64,000 nt of DNA from ECT2AJA-110-A sp035399845 (lineage in GTDB: Bacteria; Planctomycetota; Phycisphaerae; UBA1845; UTPLA1). The notes beneath the pieces were generated by a model. It saw only the letters and a list, made by a program, of their open reading frames with translations, searched no databases and was not told the origin of the DNA. Below, piece by piece: positions 17,119 to 27,844 of the stretch (positions are counted from its first letter, which is position 1; each line of letters opens with the position of its first letter). Both the position numbers and the translations under genes were made by a program. The stretch spans positions 11,136-75,135 of the forward strand of contig DAOPJV010000030.1 of the NCBI GenBank assembly GCA_035399845.1, read 5' to 3'.

Positions 17119-18141
17119 CTACTCGTCGGCGTTCGGTCTGGCGGGACCGTTCCCGTCGCGGTTCGCCGGCATGTCCTGCGTCGTCCAGCCATCGGGAATC
17201 GTCGTATCGAACAGCCTGGGATCGATCGCGATGTTCCACTCGAAATTCTCGACGACGACCGCCTCAAATCGCTCCGCGGCGCCATGATTCGAATTTCCCG
17301 TCGCCGGATATTCCAGGTACGCGATCCGCACGGGATAGCGCGTCTCCGAGTTCACGGCGATTTCAATGATCGACGAATCGTCTTCCGGCGTCTCCGGCTT
17401 GTCCTTGATCCACTCGTAGCGATAGACGAAACACCTGACGCCGCCGACGTCCTTCTCGCCGAGCGACTCGGCCGACGCGTCATTCTGATACGCTCTCAAT
17501 TGTTCGAGAAGCCGGGCGCCCGTTTCCGCGACTCGCATCGCCGGTCCGATTCGCACGATGTTTCGCATCGGGTCGAAATCGTACACCGTCGAATCCTTGA
17601 AGATCATCACGAACGAAACGCCCAGGACGTTGAATTCCGTTCGTTCCAGACCGTCGCCACCGGAATACACTTTGGTGACGGATTCCACGGGCCCCGTCTT
17701 CTCGTGCGCCTCGCAAATAAACGTGATCTCATTGACCTTCGCCAGCATCTGTGCGAAGACCGTGTTCGCCCTGGCGGTGTTCGACGTCAGGGCTGTTGTG
17801 AGCCACACGCCGGCCGCGATCACAATCGCGGCGGCCGCCGACAGCGCTCGATGTTGCAGAAGCATGTGAATACGTCCTCCTCTGGGTTGGTGGAATGGAA
17901 TTGACTCATCCGTCTGTACCACTTCGCCCACCTGCAGCCGGCTCATCAGCGCATCGCGGCGCCGGGCGCGCTCCTCCTTCACCTGCCGACGCGCATCGAC
18001 CAGGACGCCTTCCCGAAGCGCTGTATCGAGGCTGTTGCACACGTCGCCGTCGCTTGCTTCGTCGTGGACCGCCGAGCCGTTGGCGCCACGCAACGTTGGT
18101 TGGATTCGCCGCAATTCCGATCGCCAGCGTATATTCATCAT
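17119..18141 (-). CDS. Membrane-anchored LolA-like protein, partner of the ECF sigma factor
   Basis: 340 residues. About 95 cytoplasmic residues (WRSELRRIQP, REGVLVDARRQVKEERARRR) precede one transmembrane segment (ALSAAAAIVIAAGVWLTTAL). The outside domain follows, with EITFICEAHEKTG, YEWIKDKPETP and DPRLFDTTIPDGW, a LolA-like beta fold. GGAGGTG sits seven bases before ATG 18141, and that ATG overlaps the sigma gene's stop as TGATG. This coupling and topology fit a sensor that holds or tunes the sigma factor. No zinc-binding anti-sigma motif is seen, so an anti-sigma role is inference. Confidence 0.75.
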   Translation of the reverse strand: MMNIRWRSELRRIQPTLRGANGSAVHDEASDGDVCNSLDTALREGVLVDARRQVKEERARRRDALMSRLQVGEVVQTDESIPFHQPRGGRIHMLLQHRALSAAAAIVIAAGVWLTTALTSNTARANTVFAQMLAKVNEITFICEAHEKTGPVESVTKVYSGGDGLERTEFNVLGVSFVMIFKDSTVYDFDPMRNIVRIGPAMRVAETGARLLEQLRAYQNDASAESLGEKDVGGVRCFVYRYEWIKDKPETPEDDSSIIEIAVNSETRYPVRIAYLEYPATGNSNHGAAERFEAVVVENFEWNIAIDPRLFDTTIPDGWTTQDMPANRDGNGPARPNADE

Positions 18142-18653
18142 CAGCACACCTCCTTCGCCGGGGTTGTCAGGGCGGTCCGCAGGCTGCGCCGCGCTCGGGC
18201 CAGGCGGGCGTACACGGTTCGTACCGGGACGCCCGTCAGCGCGCCGACCCGCTGGGCCGACAGCCCGTCGAGGTAGAAGAGCCACACGATCAGGCGTTCG
18301 TTTTCCGGCAGGTCCGCGATGGCCGCATGCAATTGCTCGAGTTGACGCTGTTCGTCGGGGCGGATCGACAAGTCGGGCGTTGAGGCGTCGACCCGCCCGC
18401 GCTCGCGACGTCGCTGGTCAAGGCGGACACGATCGACGATCTTGTTGCGGGCGACTTTCACGATCCACGCCTGGGCGATCGTCTGGCGCCCGCCACGCCG
18501 CATCTCCTGGATCAGCGCCAGAAACACGTCGTGAACCACGTCCCACGCCCCGTGCCAGTCCCGAAGCCTGTCATACGCGAGCGAGCGAACCAGAGGCGCG
18601 AATTGATCGTAAAGGCCGCGGAATTCTGCGGCCGCCTCCGGCGAAAGCGTCAT
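18141..18653 (-). CDS. ECF-type RNA polymerase sigma factor
   Basis: 170 residues from ATG 18653. Region 2 is seen in FRGLYDQFAPLVRSLAYDRL, DVVHDVFLALIQEM and AWIVKVARNKIVDRVR. Region 4 is seen in IADLPENERLIVWLFYLDGLSAQ and a helix-turn-helix GALTGVPVRTVYARLARARRSL. The open frame continues upstream to 19019, but that part lies antisense to another region and lacks similarity. It directs RNA polymerase to an unknown regulon and is translationally coupled to the membrane protein that follows. No strong ribosome site was found at this start. Confidence 0.87.
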   Translation of the reverse strand: MTLSPEAAAEFRGLYDQFAPLVRSLAYDRLRDWHGAWDVVHDVFLALIQEMRRGGRQTIAQAWIVKVARNKIVDRVRLDQRRRERGRVDASTPDLSIRPDEQRQLEQLHAAIADLPENERLIVWLFYLDGLSAQRVGALTGVPVRTVYARLARARRSLRTALTTPAKEVC

Positions 18654-18846
18654 GATGGACAACTCGGGGGATGGCAATGAAGTCCTTTCGGCTGTGCGTT
18701 GCAGTGTAAGTCGCAGTCGCCGCGATTTTGCGCAGCCGAATTTCCGGATTTTCCGATTTTCCTGTTGGAGATCTGATGAGTGAAGGAAAGGCGGTGGGCG
18801 AGTGGCCCTTGACGGGGCGTGTCGCAGATCCCGGAGTCCGACGCCA

Positions 18847-19353
18847 TCATGCCGCGGCGTCGATGGCCACGCCGCACTCGGGGCATACGCCGGATTCATT
18901 CCCGCGGAGGTTGTATTGGCAGGAGGCGCATGCGCTTGTTGCGTCCGGCGTCTGATGTCGGCGAACAGCGCGCCGGAGAAACCAGCATGCCGGATAGCTC
19001 GCCAGAAGGAGGGCGACAAGCCACAAGCTGAGGTCGACGCGTGTGCATCGATGCGCCCACGCCGATCCGCTCTCAGCGCCTGTCGCGCGGAAGTCGCTGA
19101 ACCCGACGCGAAGCCCAGGAATGTCGAGGCGCGTACCGCTGCCGGGGCCCTGCGGCGTCCGCTGTGGGCTCGTGAATTCGACGATGACGTTACGCCCGGA
19201 CCGGGTGAAACCGATGGTTCGCTCGCTTCCCGGGATTCGCCAGCGATGCCGCCGGAGGTTGGATGAGACCGGAGTCAGGAAACCGATGAACGCCGCCGCA
19301 GTCGCAACCAGAAGGAGGCCGATGAGCTGGCGATGAAGCCGATTGCGTGTCAA
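18847..19353 (-). CDS. Membrane protein with C-terminal zinc ribbon
   Basis: 168 residues from the TTG at 19353, chosen because AGAGGA lies three bases upstream. Two membrane segments (LIGLLLVATAAAFIGFL and LSLWLVALLLASYPACWFL) enclose a beta-rich outside part with RIPGSERTIGFTRSG. The end carries CASCQYNLRGNESGVCPECG, two CxxC pairs of a rubredoxin-like zinc ribbon. Small proteins of this layout are frequent in Phycisphaerae and have no known role. It is upstream of the sigma gene on the same strand, with a gap of nearly 200 bp. Confidence 0.72.
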   Translation of the reverse strand: MTRNRLHRQLIGLLLVATAAAFIGFLTPVSSNLRRHRWRIPGSERTIGFTRSGRNVIVEFTSPQRTPQGPGSGTRLDIPGLRVGFSDFRATGAESGSAWAHRCTRVDLSLWLVALLLASYPACWFLRRAVRRHQTPDATSACASCQYNLRGNESGVCPECGVAIDAAA

Positions 19354-19567
19354 TGTTCCTCTCTTGTCGGCTCGGCGCTCGAAACTCGGCGCAGAATCCG
19401 CCGGCCGCACGACGTCCGCGCGGGCGTCGAGGGTATGTACGCGAACACGCGACCGAGGTTCACTGTGTCACCGGTGGAATCAATCCAATTTGCTCGTCCG
19501 GCGCCGATGAAGGCTCAAAGAACCTTGAGTTGCGTCTGACATGAATTGGAAACTCGGTGGATCGTCC

Positions 19568-22030
<2,463 letters not shown>

Positions 22031-22293
22031 GTCCAAGCTCCATCAATTCACTAGATGTTGATTCATCGGGCGGACGCCCCCGCGGTCACAGCTTCTGAAG
22101 GCCGGACGGGCGGCGGAATCCCCGATAACGCGGACGAGCCGGCGCCGCCGCTTTCCGGCCGCGTTCGACGACCCGCGGGACGTGGGGAGTTCACTTTGTC
22201 GCAGTCGGGGTTTGAGTTGGCAAATGCCGCGGAGAGCTTTCGCGTCCTGTCAGTCCGGGCTCAGATCATGGCGGCGGATGGAAGGGCGAAACG

Positions 22294-22665
22294 TCACCCG
22301 CGCCCCCGGAGACGCAGTCCGCAATTCATGCATTTCCGGGCGTACGAGTTGAAGAAGTGGCGACGTCGGAAGAAGAGATTCCCGCAGCGTGGGCACGTTG
22401 AGTATCCATACGCCAGCATCGAAACCAACAAGGCAGGACTCATCACGACGGCAACGACGAGTGAGACGCAGGACTCACTGAAGATCTCGAAAAACAGGAA
22501 CGATACGGGGGCGACGCCCAGGAAGATCGCCAGCGTCCACCATCCGCGCCGGCGGATCGTCCTCAGCTGACCCAGTTGCTCCGTCGTCAGCGTGTCGCCG
22601 TGCCCGGCCGACTGATGTGTCAGCGCCGGCGGCGGAATGTCCGTTGAGTCAGTCTCTCGGCCCAT
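22294..22665 (-). CDS. Small two-helix membrane protein with zinc ribbon
   Basis: 123 residues from ATG 22665. Two adjacent hydrophobic segments, WWTLAIFLGVAPVSFLFFEIF and CVSLVVAVVMSPALLVSML, precede CPRCGNLFFRRRHF and KCMNCG, a four-cysteine zinc ribbon facing the cytoplasm. The frame runs further upstream but only through hairpin repeats, so the longer version is rejected. It resembles in build the protein at 18847-19353. No function is known. Confidence 0.65.
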   Translation of the reverse strand: MGRETDSTDIPPPALTHQSAGHGDTLTTEQLGQLRTIRRRGWWTLAIFLGVAPVSFLFFEIFSESCVSLVVAVVMSPALLVSMLAYGYSTCPRCGNLFFRRRHFFNSYARKCMNCGLRLRGRG

Positions 22666-22695
22666 GCGAGCATACCAACTCAGCCGCCGCCCGAG

Positions 22696-22852
22696 TGGCA
22701 TGCTTGCCCTGCAAGGCAGGCATGAGGAAGTCGCGCAACCTTCCGAGCCGCCGCAGTCATGCGGCGGTTGGCCGGGTGGCATGCTTGCCCTCCAAGGCAA
22801 GCATGTGGAAGTCGCGCAACCTTCCGAGCCGTCGCAGTCATGCGGCGGTTGG
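22696..22852. repeat. Two 76-bp triple-hairpin repeat units
   Basis: Units at 22696-22771 and 22777-22852 differ at four of 76 positions. Each contains three hairpins in a row: GGCATGCTTGCC.. with GGCAAGCATG, GGAAG..CTTCC, and CCGCCGCA-GTCA-TGCGGCGG. Degraded pieces recur at 22976-23000 and 23211-23245. They lie upstream of the small zinc-ribbon gene. Confidence 0.85.
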
Positions 22853-22975
22853 CGCGTGCGTGAACGATCGGAGATCCCAGCCGTCTGATCCGAGCAATCG
22901 GTTCGTTCCCACAAAGCTCAGGCGTACACGCCAAATGCCCGGGCCATGACTGGCCCGGCTCGGAGCGCCCCCGGG

Positions 22976-23245
22976 TGGCATGCTTGCCCTCAAAGGCGAC
23001 GCTGTCCGGGAATTCGAGTGAGGATTTCCGATTTGCAGTACCGTCGTAAACGCCAGTGTTTCCTAGGCCAACACAGCTCCGAAGGAGCATCAGTTTTTAG
23101 CCACGGGTGGAGCGGAGACCGCATAGCGGTCGGAGCGCAACCCGTGGTTAGCGTTTTTTCCTCGGGTTTAGCCCTGAAAGGGCGACACAATTGCCGGACA
23201 GCCTTGCCCTGCAAGGCAAGCATGAGAAGTCGCGCCGCCGCTGAT
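22976..23245. repeat. Mixed intergenic hairpin repeats
   Basis: A partial triple-hairpin unit (22976-23000) is followed by GCTCC-GAA-GGAGC near 23075. A nested unit comes next with outer arms CCACGGGT (23101-23108) and ACCCGTGG (23140-23147) around GACCGC-ATA-GCGGTC. After that come a T6 run, GCCCT-GAA-AGGGC near 23171 and a further partial unit at 23211-23245. No gene is seen from 22666 to 23489. Confidence 0.8.
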
Positions 23246-23489
23246 CGTCGCCGCAACCGCCGGTGCGTCTGCGCAGATTCGCCCGCGAGAATGCCAGCGA
23301 TGTTCCCGACCTCTTGCATGCCATGCAAGCGCTCCTGTGGACGATCGTCCGCGTCCTTCCCCGCGTCCGCCGGAAATTCTCCCGAATTCACCGTGAGTCC
23401 CGCCGCCTCTCGTCGCACGTAATCCTGGATCGGCCGAATTCGCCAGTGGGTTGGCGATCGCGACGCCGGTCCGAAGGAGCGCCACGACC

Positions 23490-24770
23490 ATGAATCCCGC
23501 CCGAAAACTCGCCTTGTCGATCCTGATCGCGCTGGCCCCGTCAATCCTCGGATGTCCCCAGCAGGGCCAGGACCCGCTGGACATGAATCTGCCCGAATCG
23601 GGGCAGGCGCCCAATGGCGATCCCTCCGGCGTCGGAGATCCCAATGTCCCGACGCCGACGCCGGAACCGTGCGTCAACTGCGGTGACGCGCCGTGCGTGA
23701 ATTGCGAGCCGGTTGAGCCGCAGCCCTTCGGCGTGTGGCTGCTGGAAAGCGGCGGCATGCTCTCGACCATGGTGCAGGGGGCGTCCACGGCGGGCGTCAC
23801 CACAGATGTGACGGCCCTGATTCTCAACGAAGACGGGACGGGCCGCGTGTTCTTCCGCGATCGCCTGACGGGAATGAAGGACAGTGTGCGCGTCCTGGCG
23901 ATCTACGATGACGACGCGATCGCCCTCGACTTCGCCGCGGAACCGACGATCGACTTCGTCTACAATCTGGCGATCACGGCGAAGACGTTTGTCTTTCCCT
24001 TTGTTGTGTTCGACGAGGATTCGCTCTCCATTGGCGATGAGACCGGCGCGATCGCGATCTTCTCGCGCCAGTCTTCCCTGCCCGCGGATGCGACGCCTTC
24101 GGCCCTGACGATGGTGGATCGGTTCGACAATCTGCCCGCGCCGAATTTCTTCAGTGACCTGGCGCTGCTGGGCGACGATCTCCTCTATACCGGCAGGGAT
24201 CAGCTCGAGGCCTTCCGCCTGACGACGGACGCGATGACCACGTCGCCGGGGCCGACGCTCAGCCGCCACGTGCAGACGGTGCAGGACAATCACCTGTGGA
24301 CGCACTGCGGCTGCGGCGGGAGCAAAGACGCTTACATGCGAACGCTGACGAGTGTTGCGGACACGATCAACAGTGAGAGCGAACTCGGCGGAGCGATCAC
24401 GATGCGCGCGATGGCGTATGAGCCGATGACCGATCGCCTGTGGATCCACGGCCGCGATTTCGCAAACTCCACCGGTCGATTCTACATCGTTGATACGAAC
24501 GCCGAGCCCGACACGCTCGAACGAACCATCCCCTTCAACCGCGATGTCCGTGGTCTCGCTTTCGACGGGACCGACATGTGGGCGATCGCCACGCTGGCGG
24601 CGCAGTCGATCGTCCGGATCGACGCGACAACGGGCGAGACGATCGAGACCTACGAGACGCCGGACGAGGGTGTTTCGTGGGCGGGCATCGTGTTCGACGG
24701 AGATTTCATGTACCTGCTCGGAACGGATCTCGATGGCGAGGGCGTGATTTTGCGAGTGGAGCGGCCGTAA
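23490..24770 (+). CDS. Lipoprotein with beta-propeller-like C-terminal region
   Basis: 426 residues from ATG 23490, with GAAGGAG upstream. The leader LSILIALAPSILGC ends in a lipobox cysteine, so the mature protein should be lipid-anchored. A low-complexity PNGDPSGVGDPNVPTPTPEP linker and CVNCGDAPCVNCEP come next, then a beta domain around EDGTGRVFFRDRL. The last half has repeated short strands such as LWIHGRDFANSTGRFYIVD and MWAIATLAAQSIVRIDATTGE, like YVTN/NHL-type propellers. Function unknown. It is flanked on both sides by structured repeats. Confidence 0.7.
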   Translation: MNPARKLALSILIALAPSILGCPQQGQDPLDMNLPESGQAPNGDPSGVGDPNVPTPTPEPCVNCGDAPCVNCEPVEPQPFGVWLLESGGMLSTMVQGASTAGVTTDVTALILNEDGTGRVFFRDRLTGMKDSVRVLAIYDDDAIALDFAAEPTIDFVYNLAITAKTFVFPFVVFDEDSLSIGDETGAIAIFSRQSSLPADATPSALTMVDRFDNLPAPNFFSDLALLGDDLLYTGRDQLEAFRLTTDAMTTSPGPTLSRHVQTVQDNHLWTHCGCGGSKDAYMRTLTSVADTINSESELGGAITMRAMAYEPMTDRLWIHGRDFANSTGRFYIVDTNAEPDTLERTIPFNRDVRGLAFDGTDMWAIATLAAQSIVRIDATTGETIETYETPDEGVSWAGIVFDGDFMYLLGTDLDGEGVILRVERP

Positions 24771-24854
24771 CGCCAGACCGACGGTGATGTGATGAGAGTA
24801 ACCCGCCCGTTCAGGGGCGGTCCCCCTCACGCAGCGAGGGAGCGAAGAAGCGCA

Positions 24855-25086
24855 GCCACGGGTGGAGCGTCCGACCGCAAAGCGATCGCGACGCGCCACC
24901 CGTGGCTTACTGTCAGTTGGGTCGCCTCGCCCCGAGGTGGGGGCGCGATGATCGACGTCGCCGGCAACCAACATCATCCCAAAGTCCATGGTCCAGCGCC
25001 GCCGTCGCATGTCGCCGCATATGAACACGCCGCGTGGCCCATCTCGTCCCGAGGTGGGGTCACGATGATCGACGGCGCCGGCAATC
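24855..25086. repeat. Nested-hairpin repeat and two 52-bp repeat units
   Basis: 24855-24906 is a nested unit with perfect 11-bp outer arms GCCACGGGTGG/CCACCCGTGGC, relative of the one at 23101. Two 52-bp direct repeats follow at 24918-24969 and 25035-25086. In them the stem TCGC..GCGA of the first unit reads TCGT..ACGA in the second, a compensatory change. Nothing protein-coding was recognised between 24771 and 25271. Confidence 0.8.
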
Positions 25087-25271
25087 GACAAATCAACAGG
25101 CCCGCACTGGCAGAATAGTGGCGCGTATGAAAGAAATGCTATAATGCGACCTCAATGCCAGGGCCGTCGAATGAATGCTGACAATAAACTCTATGTGCCG
25201 CGCGCCGCCGAAGTGGCGGAATTCGATCGCTCGCTTGCCTGCCGCCGTTCGCTGCTCTCTAATAGCCGGAA

Positions 25272-26555
25272 ATGGGCCAATCAATGACCGATCCGACCAT
25301 CATCTGTCCAAACTGCCAGAAGGAAATCAAGCTCAACGAATCCCTGGCCGCGCCGCTGATTGAGGCGACGCGGAAGGAGTTCGAGAAGCGGCTTGCCGAG
25401 CAGTCCGCCGCCATGAGTGCGCGCGAGGCGGCGCTCAAGGCGGAACGCGACGCCATCGCCAAACAGAAAGCGCAAATCGACGACGAGGTTGCCGAGAAAC
25501 TCACGGCCGAGCGCAGGCGCATCGCTGAGGAAGAGGCGAAGAAGGCCCGGCGCGCCGCGGCCGACGATCTCGACGTGAAGGCGAAAGAGCTGGAGGAGAT
25601 CAAACAACTCCTCGAAAGCAACAACGCCAAGCTCGCCGAGGCCCGCAAACAGGAGACCGAGTTCCGCCGCAAGCAGCGCGAGCTGGAAGACAAACAGAAC
25701 GAGCTCGATCTTGAACTGGAAAAGCGCCTGGCGGCGGCCCTCGCCCCCGAACGGGAAAAGGCGATGAAGGCGGCCGACGAGGAATATCGACTGAAGCTCG
25801 CCGAAGAGCAGGAGAAGAGCAGGAAACTCCTTGAACAGCTTGCCGAGGCCAAGCGGCGGGCCGAACAGGGCTCGCAGCAGATGCAGGGCGAGATTCAGGA
25901 ACTTGATCTTGAAACCCGGCTCACCGAGGCGTTTCCGCGCGATGTCATCGAGCCCGTTCCGAAAGGGCAGTTCGGCGGCGATGTCGTGCAGCGCGTGCTC
26001 TCGCCGCAGGGGCAGGAGTGCGGCGCGATTCTCTGGGAGTCGAAGCGTACCAAAAACTGGTCGGGCGGCTGGACCGACAAGCTGAAGCAGGACCAGCGCG
26101 CCGCCAAGGCCGATGTCGCCGTGATCGTGTCGCAGGCCCTGCCGTCGGGCGTGGATGCATTCACGGAGGTCGACGGTGTCTGGGTCTCGGCCTATCCCTT
26201 CGCCATCCCGCTCGCGGGTGTTCTGCGCATGGCGTTGACGGAAGCATCCCTAGCGCGACGAGCCGCCGAGGGCCAGCAGGACAAGATGGCCGTGCTCTAC
26301 CAATACATGACCGGTCCGCAGTTCCGCCAGCGGGTCGAGGCGATCAAGGACGCATTCGTCACGATGCAATCGGATTTGGATGCCGAGCGCCGCGTGATCA
26401 CGAAGCAGTGGGAGAAGCGGCAGAAGCAGATCGAGCGCGTGATGGTCTCGACGGTCGGCATGTACGGCGACTTGCAGGCGATCGCCGGTACGACGATTCA
26501 GGAGATTGAGGGGCTGGAGATGAAGGCGTTGAGTAGCAACATTGATTGCAACTAG
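25272..26555 (+). CDS. DUF2130 family protein
   Basis: 427 residues (423 from the alternative ATG at 25284). CPNCQKEIKLNESL at the start is a zinc-knuckle-like CxxC. Residues about 30-200 form a long charged coiled coil rich in E, K, R and A. The C-terminal domain matches DUF2130: LDLETRLTEAFPRDVIEPV, GAILWESKRTKNWSGGW and the long KQWEKRQKQIERVM helix. That domain belongs to the PD-(D/E)xK nuclease superfamily, and WESK supplies an ExK-like site. The cellular role is unknown. It lies 260 bp before the SIR2-HerA pair, but its base composition matches the host chromosome rather than that pair. Confidence 0.85.
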   Translation: MGQSMTDPTIICPNCQKEIKLNESLAAPLIEATRKEFEKRLAEQSAAMSAREAALKAERDAIAKQKAQIDDEVAEKLTAERRRIAEEEAKKARRAAADDLDVKAKELEEIKQLLESNNAKLAEARKQETEFRRKQRELEDKQNELDLELEKRLAAALAPEREKAMKAADEEYRLKLAEEQEKSRKLLEQLAEAKRRAEQGSQQMQGEIQELDLETRLTEAFPRDVIEPVPKGQFGGDVVQRVLSPQGQECGAILWESKRTKNWSGGWTDKLKQDQRAAKADVAVIVSQALPSGVDAFTEVDGVWVSAYPFAIPLAGVLRMALTEASLARRAAEGQQDKMAVLYQYMTGPQFRQRVEAIKDAFVTMQSDLDAERRVITKQWEKRQKQIERVMVSTVGMYGDLQAIAGTTIQEIEGLEMKALSSNIDCN

Positions 26556-26815
26556 GGTGGCCTATCAGCAAAGAGCTAGTGGCACCAGCCGAGAGCGAGA
26601 CTGACTTAGCACGAAAGCTCCCGAGAGGCCGCGAGGCGGCTTGCGCCGCGGTCCGCAGAGTGAATGTAAAATGCCATTTCTAACTCGGTGATAGCGTTCG
26701 GATCTACTGGAGTCGATGGCTAGACTTGAAAGCGCTCTTTGGTGCGAAGAGTGGTTGCCAAAGCAATCGTTAGTTGGTACTGCATGTCAAGTACTCCATC
26801 GACTTGGTATTGCTT

Positions 26816-27844
26816 ATGAAATACGCTGAACTAACGCAATTCATACAAGGGCATTTCACCGATGGTTTAGTCCTCGTGGTCGGGTCCGGCCTGTCGGCAG
26901 CCGAAGGCATACCCGGCATGGGCGTGCTCGCGGCTCATCTTGGTAAGGCGGCGAAGTAGCTGACAGGAAAGGACGCCGCACTATGGACGAAGATCGATTC
27001 GGAACTCCAGAGAAACGTAGGCCTCGAAGCTGCCCTGCTAACGCACAAACCGAGTGAGTCCCTAGAAACTTGGATCGTCGATCAGACTTGCAAATGCCTG
27101 TTGCCTCAAGAGCAACAGGCGATTGCAGAAACGTTTTCGGGTAAGCGTGTGCTTCGCCTGCAAAAATTGCTTAATAAAGTCCTCAAGCCGTCCACCGGGC
27201 TCCCAATCTTGACGACGAATTACGACCGTTTGGTCGAAGTTGCATGTGAATTTTCGGGATTCCATGTCGATACCACGGCGGTTGGTAGCTACGCCGGCAA
27301 ATTTGATCATGCTCGAAGCTGTATGGGATCGTGTCGAGGGCTCAAGAAGCGGGCTGGCGCATACTCGCTCGACCATTTCCCTCGAGCGATAGTGCTGAAG
27401 CCACATGGAAGCTTCGATTGGTATCAAACCTCAGATGGACCGCGGCGATGCAGTTGCGACTTACCCAGTTCGCGGATGGTCATTACTCCTGGTCTTAACA
27501 AATACAAGCAAGGCTACAATGCGCCTTTTGATAAACACCGTGATCTCGCAAACGACCACATCAAGAGATGCTCACGTCTATGTGTCGTCGGTTACGGGTT
27601 TAACGATGACCACCTTCAAGTCCATCTTCGGGATCGACTGAAGGCGGGTATTCCGGCGCTGATTCTAAATCGAAGTGTGACGCCAACGGTCATTGATTTG
27701 GTAAATGAAGCCCCCGGATGCGTATGCGTGTCGATGCGTTCAGGCACGGCGGGGATCACCATTCACACGCAAAACAAATTTGAAGACGATGCGACAGCGC
27801 CGGGAATTTGGGACATCGGCACCTTAGCAGAGGAAGTCTTATGA
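26816..27844 (+). pseudogene. SIR2-like domain gene (SIR2-HerA defence system) with an in-frame TAG
   Basis: The frame would encode 342 residues but has an amber codon at codon 48 (26957-26959); reading continues cleanly on both sides in the same frame. Before it stands VVGSGLSAAEGIPGM, the NAD-loop of SIR2-like NADases. After it come ILTTNYDRLVE (Asn135, Asp137), LKPHGSFDW (His197) and LCVVGYGFNDDHLQ. All key motifs are therefore kept. ATGA overlap couples it to the HerA gene. In known SIR2-HerA systems this subunit hydrolyses NAD on infection. The stop may be a real inactivating mutation, phase variation, suppression or an assembly error. The region is A+T-richer than its flanks. Confidence 0.75.

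Noticed and set aside
22696..22852. CRISPR-like direct repeats
   Set aside because: Only two units, 5-bp spacer, internal hairpins and no cas genes; fits hairpin repeats instead.
23541..25091. 516-codon open frame on the minus strand
   Set aside because: Antisense to the lipoprotein gene and running through the 52-bp hairpin repeats; the repeated VDHR-PTSGR pattern in its start comes from those repeats.
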